This document shows, piece by piece, positions 14,101 to 23,663 of a stretch of DNA of 64,000 nucleotides; positions within the stretch are counted from its first letter, which is position 1; each line of letters opens with the position of its first letter. The stretch covers positions 13,681,366-13,745,365 of the forward strand of contig NC_071343.1 in the NCBI RefSeq assembly GCF_027744825.2, given 5' to 3'. The position numbers and the translations under genes are program-made. This DNA comes from Synchiropus splendidus (taxonomy: Eukaryota > Chordata > Actinopteri > Syngnathiformes > Callionymidae). The notes under the pieces are model-generated. The model searched no databases. It was not told the DNA's origin and saw only the letters and a program-made list of their open reading frames with translations.

Positions 14101-17100
14101 CCTCCGGTCCCCGTGTCACAGAGCTGCACCCCGGACATCAGCCCTCGCCAAAGACTCAATTCCGAGCCCATCACCAGACTGGACCACGACCAGGTGAGTA
14201 GACACACTTCGACAGTCAGAGGGACTTTTCTGATCCTGCTTCTCTGTTGCATAGGTGTCGAGCTTGACTCGAGGATCCTCAGCAGAGTCTTCGCTGAGAA
14301 GAACCAAACGAAAAGCTCCCCCTCCCCCGGCATCCCCGTCCTCTGTTGTCCAGCCAGGAGAGCAGTCACAAGGTTGAGCCTTTATCTCCTTTCTTTTACT
14401 TCCAAATCACATAAAATTCAGCTTTATTAGTTTGATTTGTGGACTAGTCTCAGTTGGGTTGCTACGATATGTGTGTAGCTGCAGTGCCTCCTAGCGGTAT
14501 ATAGGAAGCAGTGCATCAAATTGTGGGATGAAATAAACTATGAGGGGAGTTCTGCTCACATTAGGGAAGTGTGTAAATACAACTGCGCAACAACAAAACA
14601 TCCTCTCTCTGATGCCAAATACGGTTCCTGCTACTCAGCCAGCACCACAACAGACCCAGTCACACATTACGATTCCTTTCATTCCTGCTAAGGTCTGGTT
14701 CACATGAATGCTCTTTCAACGTTTTACAACTCTTGTGTGTCCTTTTTGAGGTTAGTCTGCCCCACCATCCCTCTACCCTGCACTAAGTAGCCCAGTCCCC
14801 AACAATACATGGGATGTTCACTGTCGACCTGGGCTTGTGTTTTGGGTTAATGGGGTTCAATGTTGGTTGTGTTTGTGCTACACTACCACTGGTGCTCTTC
14901 CGGTCAGATTATTCTGCATTTTGGTGCAGCTCTTAGTCAGAGTTATAGTGCCACCTACAGGCGTATCTTTTAAACTGTTACTTTCTGTGGTAGAATTTTT
15001 TGTTGAGAAGCAGCTTGTATTTAGTTTGCATAGAATGGCGTGAGTGTGTGTGTGAAGTTTTGAGGAAGTGTTATCAGGAGTTAGAAAGCGTTGAATTATT
15101 AAAAAGTTGATGCACAAGCAAGATGAAAATATTTGATGTACTGAAATAATTGCAGGGTAATTACATAAAACATTCAGGTTTTGTTTTTAGCAGGGAATAA
15201 AAAAAATCTGTATTGAAGCTGTGACTTACAAAGAAATGAATACAGAGTAGATCTAATTCTGGCTCGTCCTGAGTATGATCATGTTTGTCTTGACTGGGCC
15301 GTCTGACTTCCTGTTATGTGTTTGTCAGGCATTCCTACTGCTGAAGCCTTAGATGAGATCATGGAGCAGGAGGAGAGCACCACAGCTTCCATCAGATCCA
15401 CCAGTGACACCCAGAGAGATGACAACAGCCTCAGCCTGTCACTGCCGTCCCCGTCGCCGGACCTTGAGCTGCCCAGCGCCGTGTCCAACGAGGTCTTTGA
15501 GGACAGTCACTCAGGTGATCTGTCCTCAGATGGCAAGTACGGAGATAGATTTCTGGAGTGTCTTTTTTGAAGTTTGCGGTTCTGGATCTTAAAATTGTCT
15601 GCTTGTTTGACGATTGACAGTCAAGTACAGAGGACAGAGGACGATTCTTCAGCTGCTGCAGTTCCTGTACCAGCAGGTGGATGGATATGATTCGTGTCAT
15701 GTTGCTTGTGGGCCATGTAGGTGGATGTTAATTCTGACGTACTTTTTTCCTTACAGATGCTTGTGAAACTCCAGCTGAAGGAGAGATCCAACTCCCAGAC
15801 AGTCAAGACCCAAGAGCTGAGAGTGTACAGAGCGAAGTCAGCACTGTTCCCAGTGACCTCCCGTCCTCGCCTCTCCCACCTCCCCCACCACCTCCTCCTG
15901 TCATGCAGAATGAAGACCAAGTCCCGTTTGAGGAAAAGCCTCCTCCGTCATGCGAGCAGATGGTTGGGCTGGAGATCACCGCCGACACCTCACGCCGGGC
16001 TGGAGAGAATGCTCAGGTGCAGACAGATTTGGTTTCCAACCCGGAGCCTGTGCAGCAAGAGCTGGCTCCTGACTCAGCTAATCCAGCCACAGCAAAGAGA
16101 GATATGGCCACGCTGACAGAGGAGCTGCACTTCAGCGAACAGACGAGCATGACTCCCCCGACCCTGGAGTCACCTCCAGACTCAACACAGCCATGCCTGG
16201 CCACAACAAAGCCTCCTTCTATTTATGCCCCTGACTCTGAGCCAAAGCCCAAACCATCGAATGAGCTGACAAGGGACTACACTCCCAAAGTGGGAATGAC
16301 AACATACACTATTGTGCCTCACAAATCGGCGGAAAAACTCAGATATTTTGAAGTTGCACTGACACTGGAGGCTCCTCCCGGAGGCACAGAAGAAGGACCA
16401 GATATGGCCTCTCTGCAGCTGGAGGAGCGCGCTGCACCCAGGGAACAGAGCGAGGTCTCCAGGGAGCAAGGCGGACTGTTTACTAGGTCGGCCGCCGATG
16501 AGGTCCTTGCCATCAGCACGACTACTTCCACGACTACTCGAGGCACTGGCACAGAAAACACTGCTCCCTCTTCACCCAAAACCGAGGAGAAGCTGTCGCC
16601 CTCTTCTCCGGCAGGTTCACCAGCAGTCATCAAGGAAGTGAAAACTCCACCTGCGACTAAACCGAAGCCGGGATCTTTCCGCTTAGCAAAGCACAAAAAA
16701 ACCCCAGGGTATTATGTAACGTCAGCGGCAGAGAAGAGCGCCAGTGGCAGTCTGACCAGCAGCCACAGGGAGGATCATGCAGGTCCAGAGAGAGTCAAGT
16801 CTCCTCCTCATTCCCCTCCTGCTGGACACCACGCAGCTCCGGTCGCTAATGTGGAGCTCACTCCTAAAAGTGATGTCAACGTTCCACCCCTGATTCGGCA
16901 AACAAGTCTGCCTTCCAACCAGCAGAGCTACAGGTTAAGTTTGGAAAAACTGAGGAGCTTCGCTGCTCCAAGACCGTACTCTCCAGCTACCCCGTCCCGC
17001 TTCGCCCAGGCGGTGTCGTCTGCTGTTAAAAAGAGCCATGCGCTCCCTCAGGGACCAAAGTCGCCTCAGTCCCCCGGATCACCGGCTTTCTCTCCTGTTA

Positions 17101-18087
17101 AAAGTCCCAAAACTGTGAGCACAAAAGGGACATTTACGTTAAAGGTAAGTGTCGATTTGTTATATTAACAAGTGTTACATTGTCATTATAGTTTCAGGTG
17201 TTATGAGACACAGTTATTCTAAATATCATTTTAATTCAGGTTAACATCGATTGTTTTAAACTGAAGGCTTGAGGAAACAAACCTGGCACACCACGTGCTT
17301 TTATGTGACCAAGATGAGCCCTGGTTCCAGATCGAACGCAACACTAACATGTAACGTTTTACCGAAACCTGGATGACCTCCAGTGTGTATTGATCTGACC
17401 CACAACATTCACAGTGTTCAAGCTTTTGCTTGCCCACATGCTGTTGGGAAGAAGACAGATTTCTAATTTCAACAATGACTGGTCTAAAAAGCGAAAAAAA
17501 AAAAAGATGAAAGCAAAGAGATGCTTTATGCTAAAATTAGCCTGGAGATTGTTCAGACCAGACTTTATTTTTAATTCTACATTTTATTACTTACACTTTG
17601 CTGCAGGGAAGTTTAATAGATAGAGTTGCACTGGAAGAGTGTCTCATTTTTATTTAATTTTTTTTTCTTTCAGATTCTTTTGTTTTGTTTTGTTTTATTT
17701 CCCTTTTCCTTTGGTATTATTTTTCTTTTTAAAAATCATTATTTAAGTTCTTTTTCTGCACACATTATGAGCCTATCTACTGTTGCATATTTAAATTAGA
17801 CATGTCAGTTCAAAGAGTACATACAATATTAATCTGGCCATGTTTTTTCTCATTTCTTATTCCATTCATTTCCCCATTTGTTTCAAACGTTTCCTACTCT
17901 TGAGTCATTGTTTTAGTCAGATGACTCTGCTCCCTTCTGTTAATAACTTGAGTCTATTTTGTTTGCTTCATCGCAGCAGGACAGTGAACACACAGACGAG
18001 GTCTTTTACGAAAACCCTGCGGCGTCTGAAGCACAAGTTGAACCGTCGCTTCAGGACGTTGCTCCACTAGGGGAAAGTCATCTCTAA
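11200..18087 (+). CDS. cobll1: Cordon-bleu WH2 repeat protein-like 1 (cobll1), 3' portion of gene
   Basis: Exons read by phase: 11200-11388, 12986-13190, 13267-13492, 13587-13628, 13702-13796, 13957-14193, 14255-14372, 15329-15532, possibly 15626-15676, 15757-17144 and 17977-18087 (TAA). This gives about 937 residues (954 with the short optional exon), against roughly 1130-1200 in mammals, so N-terminal sequence is missing from the window. The first exon carries KAPCPPELK and [16 protein letters not shown], matching the mammalian N-terminal region. Exons 2-3 encode the Cobl ubiquitin-like domain ([20 protein letters not shown], then [18 protein letters not shown]). Further on are a lysine-rich [14 protein letters not shown] segment and two KRAP-type motifs (KKRRAPPPP and [10 protein letters not shown]), known in this family to bind syndapin SH3 domains. 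A 1.39-kb proline/serine-rich exon is probably disordered. The role in actin and membrane remodelling is known for the family, not shown here. Confidence 0.93.
11297..11299 (+). promoter_or_regulatory. cobll1: Possible internal start codon of cobll1
   Basis: An in-frame ATG lies in the first visible exon, with A at -3 and G at +4 (aaccATGG), a strong Kozak context. It begins the conserved MDQKENL segment, whose methionine is also present in mammals (MEQKEN). If an upstream promoter were used, translation from here would omit the basic KAPCPP region but keep the whole Cobl domain. The conserved KSKAPCPP codons upstream and the good acceptor suggest the main product starts further upstream. Confidence 0.3.
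12986..13492 (+). CDS. cobll1: cobll1 exons encoding the Cordon-bleu ubiquitin-like domain
   Basis: Exon 12986-13190 follows a ttctttcag acceptor. It completes a serine codon begun at 11387-11388 and ends in phase 0 before gtacac. Exon 13267-13492 starts in phase 0 after ctgcag and ends in phase 1 before gtaaat. The joined protein has the pattern of the Cobl domain family: [30 protein letters not shown], then [16 protein letters not shown] and [20 protein letters not shown]. This is the best conserved part of the gene and fixes its identity. The separating intron is only 76 bp. Confidence 0.95.
14373..15328 (+). other. cobll1: cobll1 intron
   Basis: This 956-bp intron lies between a phase 1 donor (ag|gttgag, weak) and acceptor tttgtcag. 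It holds AT-rich sequence without a recognised repeat. Confidence 0.7.
15533..15756 (+). other. cobll1: cobll1 GC-AG intron with possible micro-exon
   Basis: The donor side reads atg|gcaagt, the classic GC-type donor; no GT donor fits the phase except an earlier gtgatc at 15515. Within the interval 15626-15676 (51 nt, after tcaag and before gtggat) reads in phase as [18 protein letters not shown], resembling the disordered flanks. Skipping it also keeps the frame, so it may be an alternative exon. Confidence 0.5.
15757..17144 (+). CDS. cobll1: cobll1 large proline/serine-rich exon
   Basis: This 1388-nt open exon starts after ttacag and ends before gtaagt, reading in phase with the flanking exons. 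It opens with an acidic stretch and then a run of eight prolines (about residues 37-46 of the exon). Near its 3' end is the segment [20 protein letters not shown] followed by SSAVKK, which I recognise from vertebrate COBLL1 C-terminal regions. The rest is rich in P, S, T, E and K with no globular signature, consistent with a disordered scaffold arm. No WH2 actin-binding signature was seen. Confidence 0.9.
17145..17976 (+). other. cobll1: cobll1 last intron
   Basis: An 832-bp T-rich intron with a consensus gtaagt donor and tcgcag acceptor. T-runs (tttttttctttc, ttttgttttgttttattt) fill its middle. I looked for a WH2-coding exon here and found none. Confidence 0.7.
17977..18087 (+). CDS. cobll1: cobll1 terminal coding exon
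   Basis: The exon begins after a tcgcag acceptor (or 3 bp later, as the acceptor is cagcag) and reads [20 protein letters not shown] to HL followed by TAA at 18085-18087. The phase (0) agrees with the donor at 17145. Acidic residues dominate. Mammalian COBLL1 carries a WH2 motif near its C-terminus, but neither this exon nor the preceding intron shows a matching segment. Confidence 0.8.
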   Translation, partial: QDSEHTDEVFYENPAASEAQVEPSLQDVAPLGESHL

Positions 18088-18630
18088 CTTCACTCTCACT
18101 CACAATGTTCTACTGTAAGCGACTTCATTTTCTGGACTTCACTGACAAGGCTTGACGAAGATCAGTTTAAAAGTGATATTCATTCTCCTCCTCTAGGTGG
18201 CGCCTTTTCCGTCTTCTTTTGAGTTTCTTGAGCACAAAAGCAGAATTGCCTTAACTTTACACATTTGGTTGCCTTTGTACATAAAACATAAAGAATCTTA
18301 ATTGTTATTAACTGTATTTTGGTTCCTCAGATTCAAAATATTGGCTTATTTTAACAACTCACCTTTATTGGATGTGACCTTGTATTCGGGTTAGAAAAGT
18401 TAAATTAAACTTTTTATTTTGTAAATTATTCCTGGTTATATGCAGAGTTGTAATATTATTTGGATAAATTTATATCTTTATTATACTGTGCGTGTGCGTG
18501 TGAGTGAGTGGCAGACCAGACATGGTGCTGTGACAGAGTTCACCTCAATCCACAGTGGATTTCAGTAAAATCTATAAATATGCCTGACTGCAACTGTTAT
18601 TACAAATAAAGGTTTTATCATTTGAACATT
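18088..18630 (+). other. cobll1: cobll1 3' untranslated region and poly(A) signal
   Basis: AT-rich non-coding sequence follows the stop codon and contains several ATTTA-like and TTTTATTTT stretches. A canonical AATAAA lies at 18605-18610, so cleavage is expected at about 18620-18635. No other AATAAA is nearer the stop codon. The segment fits a 3' UTR of about 540 nt. Confidence 0.65.
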
Positions 18631-19119
18631 GCTTGTCACTGCTTTGTTATTAAAGATATCTCATCATCAAGCATGCTGTGGGGGACAACAAAGGCTCCAA
18701 CGTGGATGGTGGCGTTTGAAAGAAAGAATTCTCTCGAATGTTTTCATTTGCTAAATGAAAACAGTCCATTTATAGTAATGATTATTGTATTTAAAACACA
18801 AGGTATTTACTAATTTTGTTTTTATTTATTTATTTCAACATTGATTTAGATGTTTTATCTATTGATTCTTTTTTATTTTGCTCGAAAATTCCTATTTTGT
18901 TTTTGTAAAAAAAAAAAAAAAAAAATTACGTTCATTTGTAAAATGAATTACATTGATTTGGTGAATAAATTAATTCATTTACTCGTCAATCTCACTCAGA
19001 ATAATAAAGCAGTAATTTCAGCTTGTAGGCGTGAAGAGCATCTTATCTCTCAAAATGAGGTCATGAACGTCCGTGACCAGGTGCTGCCTGGTCCACTGAT
19101 GGCAGCCAGGTGTTGCAGG

Positions 19120-19330
19120 TAAACGTGATGACGCGCGGTGACGCGGGGACATGAGCAGCATGTCGGACTCTTGAGTGCACGCGCGGAACGACACGGTGTG
19201 AGGTTCTTACCTGAAGCTTCGGTCGTGAGGTGAGATGTATCCCGCATTATTTCGTTTCTGTCGCCTACGCCGCGGGTCCGCGTGCGGGTCGGATCCGGTC
19301 CGGACGTTCGAACGCATGAGCTTTGTGACA
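19120..19330 (+). promoter_or_regulatory. grb14: CpG island: candidate grb14 promoter and 5' untranslated exon
   Basis: In a CpG-poor neighbourhood this roughly 200-bp stretch is dense in CpG (cgcgcgg, gacgcgggg, cgccgcgggtccgcg). At 19221-19231 the sequence gtcgtgag|gtgaga is a good splice donor. I infer a 5' untranslated exon ending at 19229 and joining an acceptor-like gttgcag before 23461. A short ATG...TGA frame near 19151 would be an upstream ORF if included. The island is about 0.5 kb past the cobll1 poly(A) signal and on the side expected for grb14. It could be unrelated to grb14, as no transcript evidence is available. Confidence 0.5.
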
Positions 19331-22300
19331 ACAAAAGACTGGTGTGACGTGAAATACTCAAATTTCATGTGCAACCCTGGAGTCATGGTGTCTTTTAGCT
19401 TAGCATACAAATGCTAACTCATGTAAACAATGTGCAGCCCCGCTTTTATTTTGTAGGGTTTATGTGGGTATGGTGTTCTAAAATAACTTGGTTACAACGA
19501 ATACAGTGTTGGAAATGCAGTCGTTATACCAACTTTTTATTTAAATGTGAAGCATACGTTATTTTAAAATTGGATATGTATCTCGTCCTCTTCAGACCAC
19601 AGAACACATTCTGACCCTGTCTCCCCGAATAGAACAGAATATTTTCACTTCATTTTCTGTTGCTTTTGTGTGGCGCAATTCGACTTAAATTGAGGTAAAA
19701 TGTATTATTGGAGCTTGCCATCCACTTATATAGACTGAGTGCATAGCCCCATGCCCTGGTATGCACTTCAATATTCAGGGAAATGTTTTATCTCTTTATT
19801 CATCAACATGTTTCTGAAATACACCATTATATAACTAGTTTTGAGTTGCACAAGTGCACCGTGTACAATAAAGCCGTTTATGATAAAATGACTGAAATAT
19901 TTTTCCCCTTTGGGTATCATTTTGCTATTGAAACAGACACCTTTGTTTGCCAGAAGTGGTCTGGGAAAAAAAATTGAATAGAGAGAATTCAGTGTTTTCA
20001 GAATTTTATTTTCGCTGAAATTAGTTTGCCCTTGGTCAAAACAAGTCAAATTTTCATTCTGGAATTTTTATATTTTCAGACAGAAATGAATCGCTGTTTA
20101 CCTGTGCTGTTTTAGTCCAGTCAACCCAACCTCAGTTGAACTTATTTGTAATAAAGATATGGGGCACATAATCCAATTTTTTTTAATCTACATGTAGAAA
20201 CACTGATGTACAGTGGCTGAGAAGTGCAAAACATAACAAATTAGCAAAATGGCAAAACACATTTACAACAAATTAAGAAACTTTCTTGGCAGACTCATTT
20301 TTTTCCTGAGATTGTAATCATATTTACAAATTTGTAAATGTCTTGAGAGTTTGTAAATGTATTTTCAGGCTTTGTAAATGTGTATCCAGTTTAGTCTGTT
20401 TAGTTTGTAAATTTGAACAGCTCTCTGCATTTAGTCCACTCCCAGTGGCGATTGGTAAAACTTGGAAATACGTTTAGAAACTCGGGAATAAAATTGTCTG
20501 CGTTTGTAAATTTGTTTCAAAAATGTGTGAATGAGTTTTGCGCTTCTATGCCACCGTACTGATGCACTGTGACTTAATGTTTTATCTTTGTTGGTCCCTC
20601 TTTGATTGGTTTTGACACCTCATGCATCCTCAACAATAATTTCCTTGAGCTTTCACCCATGAGTTTTTCCTGAATTATTAAAAAAAAAAAGTCAAATGGC
20701 TTTGACTCAACGCAATGTGATCTGGACGGACAGAATCCTACCAGAGGTGCGTGTTGGACAAGGCATTCAAGTGTTGAAACATTGCGGCATTGCTGCTGAA
20801 TCATGATGACAATCTCCACTCAGAGGTCCAAGTTACATCAGTGCTAACTGAAATGACTCCAGATTTCTTCTCACAGTGTGAAAAGGCAATATCAAGTGAC
20901 AAAATAGATTTTGGCGCCCTCACGGCTGTTTAATTTGCTATTGCTTTGACTGATACCAATGGAATGTTGTTCCAGGCTGAAGTTTATTTCTGGAACTCTC
21001 CGGCTGCCTGGGGGTCCAAATCCTATCGCACTGCGCCCGGCTGCAGCTCAACCCCCAACCATGTACCTTTTTATATACGACACTCAATTAACTGTACCCA
21101 GAGCTGGCTGTTGACCATAAAAGTCTCTCACATTTGAATGAATGCCTGAATGTTTCTGTAGCCTTCTCTCACACTTGGCACTGACTCGCTGACCACATTT
21201 GGATCAATGATGAATTTCTATAACATGTTTCAGCTGTATCGTTTCTGGTGTTCATTTTCTTGTTTAAAAATGGCTACCGTCCATGCATTTTTAATATGGA
21301 TATCTGAACGCACCCCAACATGCAGTTTGACATGCCATTTGGCTTGTCTTGTCCAACCACACCCACATCACCACTTCCATGTTTTTAGGGTTGGGTTAAA
21401 AAAAACAAAACTGAGTACATATCTATGGCCCCATATCAAGCCATAACAGCCCCAAATGTATTATTGAAAGTCTTCTATGTGTAGTACTGCCTGTACTTTG
21501 CTTTATAGCATAGCTAACCGACTAGGAACAGGAAATCTGAATCAATCACAGTGATCTGAACCGTGATGATCTGATCAAAATTTGTCCATTTTAATGCGTT
21601 CACTGTTCCAGGGGTTTAGACTCTTGATTTCTGAATGATTCTGTTTTCTTGCTAGTTTAATCTGTAAACACCTAACTATCGGTGCAGGACTAAGGTATAC
21701 ACACAAAAGCCAAATGGTACTTCCCTGGTTATCAAAAGTGCGTCTTGGCCCATAGTCTGTTATTCCAGTTGGGAGGAAAACGAGGTCCGTATTCAGATTG
21801 TTGGACATCTAAGGGCTTCTGTGGTTTTACACCACCAGTAAAAGTTCCTTGTCTCTATACATCGGTATTGTGTTCTGGACGAAGCACCATGAGGACTTAC
21901 TGGAGTGTTGCTGATGGCATCATCTAAGGAAAAGTAACTATAGCGCTGTGAGAAAAGATCTGGTGATCACATGAAGATGGTCGATGGTTCAAGTCTTGCG
22001 AAAGTTGCACGTATGTCTAATGTCAATGGAAATTCATGTTAACGGAAGAGGTGATTCAAATGCGCATTCGAGTACGTATGTGCAAAATAAGGAAGATGCT
22101 GGCTGGTGGCCATTGATATTCACTTATGTTGTGTTCCCAGGCATCTGTTAGCAGGGCCTGCTCCATTACAAAAATTTGGACCGTGTGATGGCGACAGAAT
22201 CTCATGTTGTGATTCACACATGGCCAGTGGGTCTTGAGTTTTAGACACGAATAAGCTATATTCAGTGAAAACAGAAAAATGTCTATTCAATTTGACACAT

Positions 22301-23460
22301 TGCTGGATTGGTCCATTGATGCGAATGAAATGTTTGCTTCATAAATGTACACAAAATACGCAGCCGCAGATGCCGTTTTAGTGTTTCTGCTATTGAGACC
22401 CATCCATACCTTCTTAGTCGTCAGACTGCACCGAACATTTTTGGGTTAATTGGCAGCCACACTGGCCAAACTGGAAACCTTGTCAAGTGTGTCCATTGTT
22501 GCAACACTTCAGTTTGTTTTGTCATGTGCGTGTCGTCAGCACAAATTTGTTGTCACCTGCGTTGCCATAGTCGCACACAAACAGTGCAACTCCAGCAACA
22601 CACTAGTTGGTATTGATTCAGTGCAGATCCAAGTGGCTCTTAGAGTGGGGTAGAAAACGCGCACGCCATGTGGAAATTCGTGTCGCATCCGTTGTCTGTC
22701 AAGAATGAATCCATGATCTACCAATACTCTGGACCTGTGGAATGACTTGGTGTTTCATGCACTGCACATGTAGCTTGACCTTGTAAGTGCTTTGTATTTT
22801 GGAGCGTGAAGTGGCGGGAGAGCTTTTCACAAACAACCCATTAACAATTTGGAACTTTATCACTGGAATTGTATCATAGGCTGAATGTGGCCCATGAGCC
22901 TTGTGTTTGCAGAGAAATACAACACTGGACTCCCTCTCCCACCATGTTTGTTTAATCCATATTTCCAGTTCTACTCGGCCGCACTCTGTAAAACATTATC
23001 TTCCGAGAAAGATGTGCTCATCGTCTCACCATCCCCCCACATGGAGACTGGCACTGAACGACACGGCCCGCAACACAGCCGCTCTTCTGCTCAGGTTACT
23101 CTGCAGCTTTACCGTCTACATTGCGCTTGGTTTAAAGTGCAATTGGCTTCCTGGTGCTAAGTCCTTGACTGAAGAGCAGTTCATAGTTGACTTGCTTCCA
23201 GTCGTTTTGGCAGCGGAGCCCAAGATACTTGCGTGACCTTGTTGCATCATAAAGCAAAGTTGAGCCTTTTGCTTTTGAAAATAGCTGTATTGTAACGTAG
23301 CGCAGTGGCTGGGGAGGAGGGATCAGCTCGCCCCGCCGAGCCGTCCTGAGTGGGAGCAGAGAGGTGTGTGTGTATTTACAGTGTGCATGTGCTCGGAGAA
23401 AAGAGCAGCCTTCCCCAGCGCTCCAGTCTAACGGCCTGTGTCGACGCCGCTGTGTTGCAG
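19331..23460 (+). other. grb14: Putative grb14 5' intron
   Basis: AT-rich sequence between the CpG island and the first coding exon. Besides the 350-bp TIR element at 20209-20558 I see no exon or known repeat. The stretch 23290-23460 just before the coding exon is more G+C-rich (ctcgccccgccgagccg) and could hold an alternative start site. Confidence 0.4.
20209..20558. mobile_element. Miniature inverted-repeat DNA transposon, 350 bp
   Basis: The termini TACAGTGGCTGAGAAGTGCA and, inverted, TACGGTGGCATAGAAGCGCA share about 20 of 24 positions including the following AAAC. Immediately outside is a perfect 6-bp direct repeat, ctgatg, at 20203-20208 and 20559-20564. If instead the duplication is only TA, the element would start CAGTGGC and the ctgatg match would be coincidental. 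The interior repeats TTTGTAAATG many times and has no coding frame. Superfamily is undecided (hAT-like CAG end against an unusual 6-bp duplication). It lies in the putative 5' intron of grb14. Confidence 0.75.
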
Positions 23461-23487
23461 ATGATGCCTTGGATTTAGCTGGGTGAT

Positions 23488-23663
23488 ATGAATAACACAC
23501 TGGATGAAATACACACTTCCAGAAGCCTTGGAGCCAAAGGAGAGATTTTCCAGAGTGGAAAGAGTAATGGGAACACCTTCTCCAGCCAGACTCTCATACC
23601 ATTGCAACCTGCTCTACTGACGTCCAAGGCCAAGTCCAGACTCTCCTTCTGCCGAGGCAACAG
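23488..23663 (+). CDS. grb14: grb14 first coding exon (divergent N-terminus)
   Basis: ATG at 23488 opens [18 protein letters not shown] and continues to CRGN before an aacag|gtgggt donor in phase 2, which joins exactly to the exon at 25102. An in-frame TAG at 23476-23478 supports this start, and an acceptor-like gttgcag just upstream at about 23455-23461 suggests a preceding untranslated exon. I see no similarity to the mammalian GRB14 N-terminus and the segment lacks proline-rich motifs. It could instead be a lineage-specific start, or the true first exon may lie elsewhere. Confidence 0.6.

Noticed and set aside
13473..14369. Minus-strand frames of 139-151 codons over cobll1 exons
   Set aside because: They are shadows opposite the well-supported coding exons and have no family similarity.
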